A DNA stretch of 64,000 bases, taken from positions 442,001-506,000 of the forward strand of contig NC_064773.1 in assembly GCF_011397635.1 (NCBI RefSeq), in the 5' to 3' direction. A model generated the notes under the pieces. It did not search any database. It saw only the letters and a program-made list of their open reading frames with translations, and was not told the DNA's origin. Position numbers and translations under genes: made by a program. Numbering within the stretch: the first letter of the stretch is position 1; each line of letters opens with the position of its first letter. Shown here piece by piece: positions 1 through 38,515 of the stretch. The stretch is from Epinephelus fuscoguttatus. Lineage: Eukaryota > Chordata > Actinopteri > Perciformes > Serranidae.

Positions 1-75
1 AAGTGGCTGGGAGGAGGACTGTCTGGGCTTCTTTGCTGAAGCTGCTGCCCCCGCGACCCGGACCCGGATAAGTGT
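1..75 (+). mobile_element. Probable 3' end of a non-LTR retrotransposon (RTE/Rex3-like)
   Basis: The first bases translate to a stretch ending in LPPRDPDPDK, a C-terminal tail often seen at the 3' end of teleost RTE-type LINEs just before a short simple-repeat tail. Only the very end is in the window, so the family is inferred from this motif alone. The last part of it was copied into the tandem duplication that follows. Confidence 0.35.
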
Positions 76-322
76 AGGACGACGAGTACGAGTATGAGAA
101 CTAGGGATGAATGATAACATCAGCACGTCATCAGTATCAGCTGATATCAGCTTTAAAATGAACTGTCAGGATCAGCCGACAGACTGCCCCCGCGACCCGG
201 ACCCGGATAAGTGTAGGACGACGAGTACGAGTATGAGAACTAGGGATGAATGATAACATCAGCACGTCATCAGTATCAGCTGATATCAGCTTTAAAATGA
301 ACTGTCAGGATCAGCCGACAGA
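45..322. repeat. Two tandem copies of a 139-bp unit
   Basis: The segment starting CTGCCCCCGCGACCCGG at 45 recurs at 184, and the copies look nearly identical through to 322. The unit includes the retrotransposon tail plus flanking DNA, so the duplication happened after that insertion. Little divergence suggests it is recent. Confidence 0.9.
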
Positions 323-610
323 CTGTTTTTTCTTGTTGTGCACAATGACTGAATATCACAGATACTGAACAGCGTTTCATGTCTCCACCTGCTGGTGGGC
401 TGTCACCATCACAGTTTGTGTGCATAATATGATGTTAATTCATCTGCAGCAGAGACTTGATGATGATCACTGACATTAGGAGGGGAAAAGTGGATATATA
501 GATATTGGCCAAATTAGTTGTTACGTATATGTCAGCAAACTAACTATACCAGAAGACATCACAGTGCACTGAGCTGCTGATACAGATCACTCACATCCAC
601 TGGTCACAGG

Positions 611-3600
611 GAGGATAATGAAGAATAAATGGAGGATAATGAAGAATAAATGGAGGACAATGAAAAATAAAGGGAGAATAATGAAGAATAAAGGGAGGAT
701 AATGAGGAATATATGGAGAACAATGAAAAATGAAGGGAGGATAATGAAGAATATATGGAGGACAATGAAAAATAAAGGGAGGATAATGAAGAATATATGG
801 AGGACAATGAAAAATAAAGGGAGGATAATGAAGAATAAAGGGAGGATAATGAAGAATAAAGGGAGGACAATGAAAAATAAAGGGAGGATAATGAAGAATA
901 AATGGAGGACAATGAAGAATAAATGGAGGATAATGAAGAATATATGGAGGACAATGAAAAATGAAGGGAGGATAATGAAGAATAAATGGAGGATAATGAA
1001 AAATAAATGGAGGATAATGAAGAATAAAGGGAGGATACTGAAGAATAAATGGAGGATAATGAAGAATAAAGGGATGAAGAATAAATGGAGGATAATGAAG
1101 AATAAAGGGATGAAGAATAAATGGAGGATAATGAAGAATAAATGGAAAATAATGAAGAATAAAGGGATGAAGAATAAATGGAGGATAATGAAGAATAAAT
1201 GGAGGATAATAAAGAATAAAGGGAGGATAATGAAGAATAAATGGAGGACAATGAAGAATAAATGGAGGATAATGAAGAATAAATGGAGGATAATGAAGAA
1301 TAAAGGGAGGATAATAAAGAATAAAGGGAGGATAATGAAGAATAAATGGAGGACAATGAAGAATAAATGGAGGATAATGAAGAATAAATGGAGGATAATG
1401 AAGAATAAATGGAGGATAATTAAGAATAAATGGAGGATAATGAAGAATATATGGAGAACAATGAAAAATGAAGGGAGAATAATGAAGAATAAATGGAGGA
1501 TAATGAAAAATAAATGGAGGATAATGAAGAATAAAGGGAGGATACTGAAGAATAAATGGAGGATAATGAAGAATAAAGGGATGAAGAATAAATGGAGGAT
1601 AATGAAGAATAAATGGAGGATAATGAAGAATAAAGGGATGAAGAATAAATGGAGGATAATGAAGAATAAATGGAGGATAATGAAGAATAAAGGGAGGATA
1701 ATAAAGAATAAATGGAGGATAATTAAGAATAAATGGAGAATAATGAAGAATAAATGGAGGATAATAAAGAATAAAGGGAGGATAATGAAGAATAAATGGA
1801 GGATAATGAAGAATAAATGGATGAAGAATAAAGGGAGGATAATAAAGAATAAATGGAGGATAATGAAGAATAAATGGAGGATAATGAAGAATAAAGGGAT
1901 GAAGAATAAATGGAGGATAATAAAGAATAAATGGAGGATAATGAAGAATAAATGGAGGATAATGAAGAATAAATGGAGGATAATGAAGAATAAAGGGAGG
2001 ATAATGAAGAATAAATGGAGGATAATGAAGAATAAAGGGATGAAGAATAAATGGAGGATAATGAAGAATAAATGGAGGATACTGAAGAATAAAGGGATGA
2101 AGAATAAATGGAGGATAATAAAGAATAAAGGGAGGATAATGGAGAATAAATGGAGGATAATGAAGAATAAATGGAGAATAATAAAGAATAAAGGGAGGAT
2201 AATGAATAATAAATGAGGATAATGAAGAATAAATGGAGAATAATGAAGAATAAATGGAGGATAATAAAGAATAAAGGGAGGATAATGAATAATAAATGGA
2301 TGAAGAATATATGGAGGATAATGAAGAATAAATGGAGAATAATGAAGAATAAATGGAGGATAATAAAGAATAAAGGGAGGATAATGAATAATAAATGGAT
2401 GAAGAATATATGGAGGATAATGAAGAATAAATGGAGGATAATGAAAAATGAAGGGAGGATAATGAAGAATAAATGGAGGATAATGAAAAATAAAGGGAGG
2501 ATAATAAAGAATAAATGGAGAATAATAAAGAATAAATGGAGGATAATGAAGAATAAATGGAGGATACTGAAGAATAAAGGGATGAAGAATAAATGGAGGA
2601 TAATAAAGAATAAAGGGAGGATAATGAAGAATAAATGGAGGATAATGAAGAATAAATGGAGAATAATAAAGAATAAAGGGAGGATAATGAATAATAAATG
2701 GAGGATAATGAAGAATAAATGGAGAATAATGAAGAATAAATGGAGGATAATAAAGAATAAAGGGAGGATAATGAATAATAAATGGATGAAGAATATATGG
2801 AGGATAATGAAGAATAAATGGAGGATAATAAAGAATAAATGGATGAAGAATAAATGGAGGATAATGAAGAATAAATGGAGGATACTGAAGAATAAATGGA
2901 GGATAATGGAGAATAAATGGGGGATAATAAAGAATAAAGGGAGACTAATGAAAAATAAAGGGAGGATAATGAAGAATAAATGGAGGATAATGAAGAATAA
3001 AGGGAGGATAATGAAGAATAAATGGATGAAGAATAAAGAATAAATGGAGGATAATGAAGAATAAAGGGAGGATAATGAAGAATAAATGGAGGATAATAAA
3101 GAATAAATGGAGGATAATGAAGAATAAAGGGAGGATAATGAAGAATAAATGGAGGACAATGAAGAATAAATGGAGAATAATGAAGAATAAATGGAGGATA
3201 ATAAAGAATAAAGGGAGGATAATGAATAATAAATGGATGAAGAATATATGGAGGATAATGAAGAATAAATGGAGGATAATAAAGAATAAATGGATGAAGA
3301 ATAAATGGAGGATAATGAAGAATAAATGGAGGATACTGAAGAATAAATGGAGGATAATGAAGAATAAATGGGGGATAATAAAGAATAAAGGGAGACTAAT
3401 GAAGAATAAATGGAGGATAATGAAGAATAAAGGGAGGATAATGAAGAATAAAGGGAGGATAATAAAGAATAAATGGAGGATAATGAAGAATAAAGGGAGG
3501 ATAATGAAGAATAAATGGATGAAGAATAAAGAATAAATGGAGGATAATGAAGAATAAATGGAGGATAATGAAGAATAAAGGGAGGATAATGAAGAATAAA

Positions 3601-3931
3601 TGGATGAAGAATAAAGAATAAATGGAGGATAATGAAGAATAAAGGGAGGATAATGAAGAATAAATGGAGGATAATAAAGAATAAATGGAGGATAATGAAG
3701 AATAAAGGGAGGATAATGAAGAATAAATGGAGGATAATGAAGAATAAATGGAGGATAATGAAGAATAAAGGGAGGATAATGAAGAATATATGGAGGACAA
3801 TGAAAAATGAAGGGAGGATAATGAAGAATAAATGGAGGATAATGAAGAATAAAGGGATGAAGAATAAATGGAGGATAATGAAGAATAAAGGGAGGATAAT
3901 GAAGAATAAAGGGAGGATAATGAAGAATAAA
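611..3931. repeat. 3.3-kb minisatellite, 21-bp unit (about 155 copies)
   Basis: A very long array of GAGGATAATGAAGAATAAATG with small variants (AAAGG for AAATG, GACAATG, TATATG) and a shortened form that lacks about six bases. Because 21 is a multiple of three, it stays open in several frames and gives long artificial ORFs (MKNKWRI repeats on plus, YSSLSSI repeats on minus). These are not genes. It lies in what is presumed to be wnt16 intron 1. Confidence 0.97.
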
Positions 3932-6067
3932 TTAAAGATTTTATTGAAATAATTGTGATTTTGTGTGAAACAGCTGAGTTACAGAACATGAAGAATTACA
4001 TCTTAATTTAATGTCTATTTGTGCCCTCACTTTATTTTAACATATTTTATTTTATCCTGAGCTGCTGGACAGCTGCATTTGAAATGAATAAAGTTCTTTC
4101 TAGTCTGTTCCAGACGGGCTCAGAAGATAAATTTGACATCAGTGAACATTTAATTTGTCTTCGTCACATCTGAACGTGTATTTGCAGTAAAGTCATATTT
4201 CAGCCCAGACACGCTCACAGACAGATATATTCTGTATTTGTTTGATAAATTCTTAATATTCAAACCTGGTTCAGATTTAAGTTTTGCTTTAAAGGAGCTT
4301 TGAGATAAAGATAAAAAGTGTCAGTTACATATTTTACAGATGTCTCTGAGTGGACTCAGTAAACAACACGACAGACGAGTCACCACATGGATCAGAAGAC
4401 TTGTTGTCTCCTGGTGTGTTCATCGGTCTGTGCAGGTTATTTTCTCTGTGAGAAACATTTCCTGTCACTGACGGAGTTCAACAGGAGGCAGTTTGTCTCC
4501 GTGTCTTTGTCATGTGTCCATGTCTTTCAGTGTGGACATGTGGACACAAAACAAAACACAGATACAAATCACTTTTAATGTTTGTCAGATGAACAGACGA
4601 GGACAGGTTGTGTTATTGACTCTGTGACACTGGGACAGACCTGGACCGTAAACAAACCGGGTTTATTATTTATTTAGTTATTTATTAAATCAAACAGACA
4701 GTTTTATATCAGCTGTGAATAAATGTGACTTTTTGTTAAAGTCATTATTATTTTTCATTTGAAGGGAAATACTGAATGTTTATTAAAGCACATGCGCAGA
4801 GTTAAGGAGTTGATGATGCACTGATTTATAATATTTATAGTGTCGAACAGATCAGAGACACAACAAGCCTTAAAATGGACATTTCTTTAAAAAGAATAAA
4901 ATAGAATATAAAGTCTTCCTGTCGTCACACACAGAATATAAAATCAGATTATTACATCTGATTTTAATGTGTTCTGATTGGCTGCTCTCGGTCAGCTCTC
5001 TCTTGGGACTTTGGGGTTAAATAAATAAAAAATCAGGCGCCAAATAATCATTAAAACAATGACGTAATAAACAGAATCATCATCATCATCATCATCATCC
5101 TTTATAAAACCGGAAATAACCAGTGTAAAACGGGCTGTGTCAAACAGCTGCACGTGGAGGGCTGCACGTGAAGAGAAAGATTATTTCACGTTTGATCATT
5201 TATTTATTTGTTTATTTATTTATTTTTCAGACCTCCAGTTAACTGCGTAGCGCGCGCGCGCGGCCTCCAGCTCGTGTCCAAATGAATAAACCAGTTCACC
5301 ATATTGTCAGTGTTTCCTCCTGAGACGTTGTGTGACTTTCAGACAGAGTTGATAAACTAAAGAACAATGTGAGGAGGCGTTTGCAGGAGGAGACTCTCGG
5401 GGAGGCCTTGAAATGTAGTTTGTCTTCAGCAGAGCTCCTGCTGAGTTAAGAGAGCCTGAGGAGGCTCATAAATCCACACCGCGGGCACCTCAACATCCAG
5501 CTGTCGGACTCGTTTCTGATAACTTATTAAACATTGAACAGATTTGATGGAGGTCAGATTTAAGATCATCTCTCCAGGACCGGGTGCGGAGAGAATTATA
5601 ATGTGCGCAGACACACAGGAAGCTTTAGACCAGACCAGACCAGACCAGGTCCATCTGGACCGACAGGACAGATTTTTTTTTTTTAACTTCACTTTGTTTC
5701 TGTGTTTTTACGGACAAAGACTGTTTGGATCCTGATGGAGACGGCTTATGAGCCGTGTGCAGGAGCTGGTTTGCTTAAATTGAATGTTTCTGTGAAGGAG
5801 TTTGGTGCGTAAAAGCGGCGCGCTCCGGGTCCGGCTGAGATCAGACCAACACACCCTGATCCATGTGATCCATGTGATCCACAGGATAGATTCAGTTTGT
5901 TTCTGTGTTTTTACGGACAAAGACTGTTTGGATCCTGATGGAGACGGTTTATGAGCTGTGTGCAGGAGCTGGTTTGCTTAAATTGAATGTTTCTGTAAAG
6001 GAGTTTGGTGCGTAAAAGCGGCGCGCAGCGGATCCGGCACCGGGTCCGGGTCCGGGTTGATACTCAC
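3932..6067 (-). other. Presumed wnt16 intron 1, unique part
   Basis: No exon was recognised on either strand. The minus strand was read for a Wnt second exon (a Trp-Leu-Gly start and Cys-rich block) and none was found, so exon 2 should lie left of the window. The stretch holds a short (CAT)n run near 5078-5100, an alternating CG run near 5250-5262, and the tandem duplication listed separately. Confidence 0.45.
5696..6031. repeat. 203-bp tandem duplication next to wnt16 exon 1
   Basis: The sequence from GTTTCTGTGTTTTTACGG at 5696 to GTGCGTAAAAGCGGCGCG near 5822 recurs 203 bases later (5899 to about 6030) with very few changes. The second copy ends about 35 bases from the splice donor of the presumed wnt16 first exon. 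It may duplicate a regulatory segment of the start of intron 1. Confidence 0.85.
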
Positions 6068-6159
6068 ATCCAGGAGGCTCTGCAGCAGAGCGGACACACG
6101 GAGACCAGCAGCAGGCTCAGAGTGCACATGTGTCGGACTCCACAGCTCCGTCTCTCCAT
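6068..6159 (-). CDS. wnt16: wnt16 exon 1 (signal peptide exon; gene continues off left edge)
   Basis: On the minus strand an ATG at 6159 opens 30 codons plus two bases, ending TCC-TGG-AT before a strong donor GTGAGT (6067-6062). The peptide has a basic start (MERRSCGVRH), a hydrophobic core (CTLSLLLVSV) and ends R-A-S-W-M. WNT16 is known to have a short first exon that encodes the signal peptide and ends in a Trp-Met pair with the Met codon split by the intron. WNT16 is a secreted Wnt ligand acting through Frizzled receptors, with roles in bone and haematopoiesis. Neighbour order (wnt16 next to cped1, same strand) fits vertebrate synteny. The exon is too short to prove identity alone; another secreted protein is possible. 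An in-frame second Met sits ten codons downstream. Confidence 0.62.
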
Positions 6160-6346
6160 GACCTCTTCATCTATGTGAGGCTGCGGGTCTCAGTCTGTCC
6201 ATCCGTCCGTCTGTCTCATACCGAGTCCTGGTCTCAGAGGGACATTAATGATGACGATGGCGATGAAGTCTCTCCTGGAGACAGTCTGGGCTCTGCAGGA
6301 GAAGAAGCGGAGCCGAGCGGACCAGTCCGAGTCCCAGAGGATTCTC

Positions 6347-6398
6347 ATTGGACCAGAATCATATTCGGTATCTGACGTCACAGCCGGACGCTCATTGG
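6347..6398 (-). promoter_or_regulatory. Candidate wnt16 core promoter: CCAAT - CRE - CCAAT
   Basis: Read on the minus strand there is a CCAAT box at 6398-6394, a perfect palindromic CRE (TGACGTCA) at 6380-6373 and a second CCAAT box at 6351-6347, about 190-240 bases before the presumed start codon. A TCF/LEF-like CTTTGAT lies just upstream (6417-6411). The sites are seen directly; promoter function is inferred. Confidence 0.5.
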
Positions 6399-6430
6399 AC
6401 GGACAGAAGGATCAAAGAGACAAACTGAGG

Positions 6431-7640
6431 ACAGTTTTATACCGAGGTGAGAAAACTTTAAAGTGTTTGATTTCTGAATGGAGTTTGGTGCTCAGGGTCA
6501 GACCAATGACAGAACACTGCAGGACCCAAAACACCAAACCAAAGTCCGTTCAGATTTCTGTCAATTTAACTTTGTGATGTTAAGTTTAAAATGTAGGACT
6601 GAGGTTCAGATATTTTATGAGTTGATGGGAGTTAGTGGTGAATTCTGCTCTGCCTGCATCATTATTCGTCTGTTGATTTGACACTGGTGACGTCATGATT
6701 GACAAAATGAATCAGTTTATCCAAAGAATTAATTTAACATTTAAAATGGTTTGATGAGTGAAGTTTGGTGTAGATGTTGGTAGTTAAATTACATGTGAAG
6801 TGAATCACTTAAATCACAAAGTAAACATATTTTAACCACAATTTTTATCAGTTTTAACCAATTATTTAATTATTATATTAATTATTAAATAGATTATTAT
6901 CCAACTAGCTTTTTGTTTTCAGAGTTTTCACTTCAACTGACTTTTCTTTTTCATTAGAACAACTTTTTTTTCAAGTGTCAAAGAGGAAACTTTGACTTTA
7001 AGCTTTTTTTCAAATTTTTTTTGATTAGAAAGTGAAGTTCATCAGATGAAGATGAGCTCCTCTCGTTTGTTGTTTCCCATCAAAACCCAGAAGTGACCAA
7101 GTGATGAAGATGAGTGACACCAGAGAGGAGGACGAGAAGAGCAGCAGGTGATAAAACTTTTATGGAAAAGGAAATATTAAAATATATAAAAACACAATTT
7201 ACACAGTTGTTTTTAATAAAAAAGGTGAATCTGTGAGAGATTAAAGTAAAAGACAGATTTTGCAGTGATGAAGAAGATTATTAAACTGAATAAAATAAAC
7301 TGAATAAAGAGTTTTGTTCTTCACATTGTGATAAATGGTGTGTGTGTCATATTTCATGGAGCAGAGAGGATCCTAACATTCACATAAATATTCATATCTG
7401 TTGTTTGTAAACATGTTTACAGAGATTAAAGGCACAATAAAAACATCTGTAGAAAAATATAGAAACACGAGCAGAGAAACAAATAAGACTTCTTCTGTGA
7501 CATGATAAACATCATCCAGTCTTTGGTTCTGAGTATCAGCTCATATATACACATTAACTTTACTGACTGAGGTATATAAATATAAATATAGAAGGAGGAG
7601 GCACAGAGACACGAGGAGGCGGAGCTTACTGAGGCACGAC
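6431..7640. other. Intergenic, nothing recognised
   Basis: AT-rich sequence between the presumed wnt16 promoter and the ACTAGT-rich array. No exon with credible splice sites, no RNA gene and no clear transposon end was seen on either strand. Confidence 0.5.
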
Positions 7641-9130
7641 ATCAGTCTGATCTGATGATTAATACGACTGACGACCTTCGTCTGACCACAGAGAGACAAA
7701 CACTGTCTGACATCAGGAGGCTAGTTACTGCATCAGACACACAAACTGATCAGACTTATTCTAAACTGACACTAGTTACTGTACGTCAGGGACTAGTTAG
7801 TATGTGGAGGCTAGTTACTGCATCAGACAGCAGCTGGTGTACATCGGGGACTAGTTAGTATGCATAACAAAAGAAGCACCTATGACATACCAGTATGGAT
7901 AAAAAATGCTATCAGCTTACACACTGGAAACTAGTTAGTATACATATGAAATGAGTTAGTTTACATAACAAAACTTATGAACATCAGGATCTAGTATGGA
8001 TGAGAAACTAGTTAGCATGTAGAAACTAGTTACTGCACATAGGAAAACTGGCTAGAACACGTGACAGTAACTGGTGTACATCAGAGACGTTAGTATGCTT
8101 AAAAAATAATACTTATCACAAACTAGTGTGGATAATAAACTAGCTAGTGCGCATCAGAAACTAGTTAGCATGCATAAGCAAGAAGCTAGTAAGGAAAATA
8201 AACTAGCTAGTCCACAATAAAAACTAGTTAGTATGGATAAGAAATGAGTTAGCATGCATCATAAAGTAGCTAGCGTGCTTCATAAGCTATTTACTACGCA
8301 TGAGAAAACTAGCTAGTACACATTAGACAGTAGCCGGTGTACATCAGAAAGTAGGTGGCACACTATAGTTAGTATGCATCAGACACTGGTTATTTCACAT
8401 AAGGAACTAGTTAGCAGGCATAACAAAACTAATACATATCACAAACTAGTATGGATAAGAAACTACTTAGTGTGCTTTGTAAACTTGTTACTGCACATAG
8501 AAAAACTAGCTGGTGTACAGGTGGCAGCAGCTGGTGTGCATCAGAGACCAGTTGGTATAAATATGAAGACTGGCTAATTTACATCAGAAACTAGTTAGTA
8601 CACATAGGGAACTAGTATGGATAAGAAACTGGTAAGTATGCTTTAGCAACTAGTTACTGCACATAAGAAAACTAGCGAGTGCACATTTACTGGTGTACAT
8701 CAGAGACTAGTTAGTGCACTATAGAGACCTGTTAGTATACATACAAAACTATCTGGAGGGTACTAGAAGCTGGTTAGTACACATCAGATACTAGTTAGCA
8801 CAGAAAGTCACTGTGGTGCCTTAAAGATCAAACATTGGTGCGTTTTGTCGAAAGTAGGTGGTGAACTTTAAAAGTGGAAATTGTTTCTGCACCTCAGATA
8901 AAAAATACTGCACATTATAAAAACAGCTGGTGTGAACTAAGACTAGCTCCAACTCTTATTTACAGTCTATGTTATAAACTAGTTCATACTCATCAGAAAA
9001 TAGTTGATACACAATAGAAAAAAGCTGGTGTTCAATAGAAACCAGTAAATACTCATAAGAAAGCAGCAGCTGTGACTAAAACCAGCAGAAACTGGTTGGT
9101 TCAGATCAGGAAGCAGCTGACGCACAGCAG
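7640..9130. repeat. Degenerate ACTAGTTAG-rich array (about 1.5 kb)
   Basis: Dozens of variants of ACTAGTTAGTATGCATA and ACTAGTTACTGCACATAAGAAAAC, spaced roughly 25-35 bases apart, with CATCAGA linkers. Copies are strongly diverged and spacing is irregular, suggesting an old minisatellite that has decayed. There is no coding potential. It lies between the wnt16 5' end and the cped1 3' end. Confidence 0.75.
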
Positions 9131-9442
9131 AAAGCAGCTGTGGTGCATCTGAAGAGAATCTGTCTGCGTTTTAATCTAATACATATTTGCATCAGTAAGA
9201 AGCAGCAACGTTAGAAACAAGAGACACAGCAGAGTTCTTGCTGAGCGACAGAAACTCCTCAGTGTTTGTGGTGAGTCATTAACACCAGGAAACACTTCAG
9301 GTGCTTTAAAGGCTGACGATGGTGATCTTGTGTCTGGTTCTGTTTTGCATAGAGAGACGAGTTACTGTACGTCCCGACCTCAGGCGCCATCTGAGGACGT
9401 TTAACCTTTGCTTTTCTTTTCCTGTCTCTGTGAGAGTCTTCA

Positions 9443-9448
9443 TTTATT
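9443..9448 (-). promoter_or_regulatory. cped1 poly(A) signal AATAAA
   Basis: AATAAA on the minus strand about 120 bases after the cped1 stop codon. It is the first canonical signal after the stop. Confidence 0.55.
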
Positions 9449-9519
9449 CTAAAAAAAACTAAACAACAGTCACACCTGTTTCTTCTTTCAGCTTCTCTGA
9501 CTTCCTCTGACCTTCAGGT

Positions 9520-9522
<3 letters not shown>

Positions 9523-9563
<41 letters not shown>
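9523..9563. repeat. (CA)n run in the cped1 3' UTR
   Basis: About 20 CA units on plus, hence (TG)n in the transcript, beginning some seven bases after the cped1 TAA. Confidence 0.95.
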
Positions 9564-9568
<5 letters not shown>

Positions 9569-9569
9569 T

Positions 9570-35547
<25,978 letters not shown>

Positions 35548-36360
35548 CACTTCACCTCCCTCCTCTTCATCACCTTCATCTCCTTCATCTCCTCTCTGAA
35601 GGCTCCTCGCTAAAGTTCCCTCCGCACATCAAAGTAACGGGACTGTTGAGTTAGGAAGATAAGGAGGTTTCTGATGGATCAAACCAGAGCCGAATTTACA
35701 GGAGGATCCTTCAGAGTCTGAAACAGAGTCCACTCTCATGTGAACCCAAAGGGGGTCCGGTAAAAACCGAGTCCGGTCTTAAATCAGTGATAATCCAGGC
35801 GGAGTCTGGGTGCGCAGCGGGCTGATCCCAGGAGCAGAGGAGCTGGTCTCAGAGCAGCCGAGCTGCATGTTGCCTCCTCCTCATGGACATCATGTGCTCT
35901 AGAGATGGACAGAAGACTCCTCGGAGTGTCCTCCTGCTGTGTCTCAGTGTCTGCTGTCTCTGTCCTCCGTCCTGTCAGCTGATCAGGACACACACTCCGT
36001 TAGACTGAGCTGCAGTCACGGCTCCGCGCTGAGAGAAGTTTGTGTCGTCACAGAGAAGTTAAAAACAGAGACCATCTGGTTTGAGTTAACTCTCAGTCTG
36101 CAGCAGCAGCAGCAGCAGCAGGAGGAGGAGGAGGAGGAGGAGGAAGAGGAGAAGAAGAGGAGGAGAAGAGGAGGAGGTCAGGTTTCAGTCCTCTTCCTCT
36201 CTGCTTTAACTCCTCTCCTCTGATCCAGGATCAGTCTGCGTCCTGGTCTTCAGTCTGGACTGTAAAACTCTGATCCTGCTGCTCAGTAGGAGGTCCGCAC
36301 CTCCTCCTCCTCCTCCCTCCCGCTGAAACACTCTGAAGGCTGAGTTATTTCTGGAAAACA
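35548..36360 (-). promoter_or_regulatory. cped1 5' flank
   Basis: Fairly GC-rich, with CAG/GAG/AAG purine runs at 36101-36175 (CTG/CTC on the transcribed-sense strand). No TATA box was recognised close to the start codon. A promoter is expected here by position only. Confidence 0.35.
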
Positions 36361-36380
36361 CACACACCCTGTTTATATAT

Positions 36381-36382
<2 letters not shown>

Positions 36383-36427
<45 letters not shown>

Positions 36428-36460
36428 GGGGGTTAAAGTCAATGAAACTGTCTCTCAGTG

Positions 36461-36512
<52 letters not shown>

Positions 36513-36535
36513 ACACACACACAGACACACACACA
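36383..36535. repeat. (GT)22 - spacer - (CA)n inverted pair
   Basis: GT at 36383-36427 and CA at 36465-36535 are complementary and separated by only 38 bases, so each strand can fold into a long hairpin. Confidence 0.95.
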
Positions 36536-36846
36536 CCAACTCTATTCCTCCCTCCAGTGGTCAGGGTTAGGGTTGGAGCACGTGCAGTGACACTAAAGAG
36601 TAAAATAAAGTCCTCATGATCTACATTTATATAATTAATAATCACCTGTTAATACATGAAGGAATAATTAACATTAAAAAACAGGAAAAAAAAGCGAAGT
36701 TAAAAAGAACAGATGGGACAGAAGACGATCTTAAATTTATTATAGATATCTGTTATTATTCGTCCATATTTCCACACTGGACTCACTGTGGAGAGGTTTG
36801 AGGAGGAAACATTTTTATTTTTGTCAGCACAGAGCGATCAGAGTAC

Positions 36847-38515
36847 AGACAAACAGCCTCACTGACGTACAGACAAACAGCCTCACTGACGTACAGACAA
36901 ACAGCCTCACTGATGGACAGACAAACAGCCTCACTGACGTACAGACAAACAGCCTCACTGACGTACAGACAAACAGCCTCACTGATGGACAGACAAACAG
37001 CCTCACTGACGTACAGACACACAGCCTCACTGACGTACAGACAAACAGCCTCAGTGACGTACAGACACACAGCCTCACTGACGTACAGACAAACAGCCTC
37101 AGTGACGTACAGACACACAGCCTCAGTGACGTACAGACACACAGCCTCACTGACGTACAGACACACAGCCTCACTGACGTACAGACAAACAGCCTCAGTG
37201 ACGTACAGACACACAGCCTCACTGACATACAGACAAACAGCCTCACTGATGCACAGACAAACAGCCTCACTGATGGACAAACAGCCTCACTGACGTACAG
37301 ACACACAGCCTCACTGACGTACAGAGAAACAGCCTCACTGACGTACAGACAAACAGCCTCAGTGACGTACAGACAAACAGCCTCACTGATGGACAGACAA
37401 ACAGCCTCAGTGACGTACAGACACACAGCCTCACTGACGTACAGACACACAGCCTCACTGACGTACAGACACACAGCACTGACGTACAGAGAAACAGCCT
37501 CACTGACGTACAGACAAACAGCCTCAGTGACGTACAGACAAACAGCCTCACTGATGGACAGACAAACAGCCTCACTGACGTACAGACACACAGCCTCACT
37601 GACGTACAGAGAAACAGCCTCAGTGACGTACAGACAAACAGCCTCAGTGACGTACAGACAAACAGCCTCAGTGACGTACAGACACACAGCCTCACTGACG
37701 TACAGACGCACAGCCTCACTGATGCACAGACGCACAGCCTCACTGATGGACAGACACACAGCCTCACTGATGCACAGACACACAGCCTCACTGACGGACA
37801 GACAAACAGCCTCACTGACGTACAGACACACAGCCTCACTGACGTACAGACAAACAGCCTCAGTGACGTACAGACAAACAGCCTCACTGATGGACAAACA
37901 GCCTCACTGACATACAGACAAACAGCCTCACTGATGGACAAACAGCCTCACTGACGTACAGACACACAGCCTCACTGACGTACAGACACACAGCCTCACT
38001 GATGGACAGACAAACAGCCTCACTGACGTACAGAGAAACAGCCTCACTGACGTACAGACACACAGCCTCACTGACGTACAGAGAAACAGCCTCACTGACG
38101 TACAGACACACAGCCTCACTGACGTACAGACACACAGCCTCACTGATGGACAGACAAACAGCCTCACTGACGTACAGAGAAACAGCCTCACTGACGTACA
38201 GACACACAGCCTCACTGACGTACAGAGAAACAGCCTCACTGACGTACAGAGAAACAGCCTCACTGACGCACAGACAAACAGCCTCACTGACGCACAGACA
38301 AACAGCCTCACTGACGTACAGAGAAACAGCCTCAGTGACGTACAGACACACAGCCTCACTGACGTACAGAGAAACAGCCTCAGTGACGTACAGACACACA
38401 GCCTCAGTGACGTACAGACAAACAGCCTCACTGACGTACAGACAGCCTCACTGACGTACAGACAAACAGCCTCACTGATGGACAGACAAACAACCTCACT
38501 GATGGACAGACAAAC
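36847..38515. repeat. 1.7-kb minisatellite, 24-bp unit (about 69 copies)
   Basis: CAGCCTCACTGACGTACAGA plus CAAA, with variants (GATGGACAGA, AGTGACG, CACA for CAAA). 24 is a multiple of three, so both strands carry long artificial ORFs (up to 370 codons). Many units carry TGACGTAC, close to a CRE half-site. Intergenic between cped1 and ing3. Confidence 0.97.

Noticed and set aside
611-3989. Long ORFs on both strands (up to 532 codons)
   Set aside because: Frames are kept open only by the 21-bp unit; no start context, no family, both strands equally open.
36783-38454. Several 150-370 codon ORFs on both strands
   Set aside because: Products of the 24-bp array, a multiple of three; not genes.
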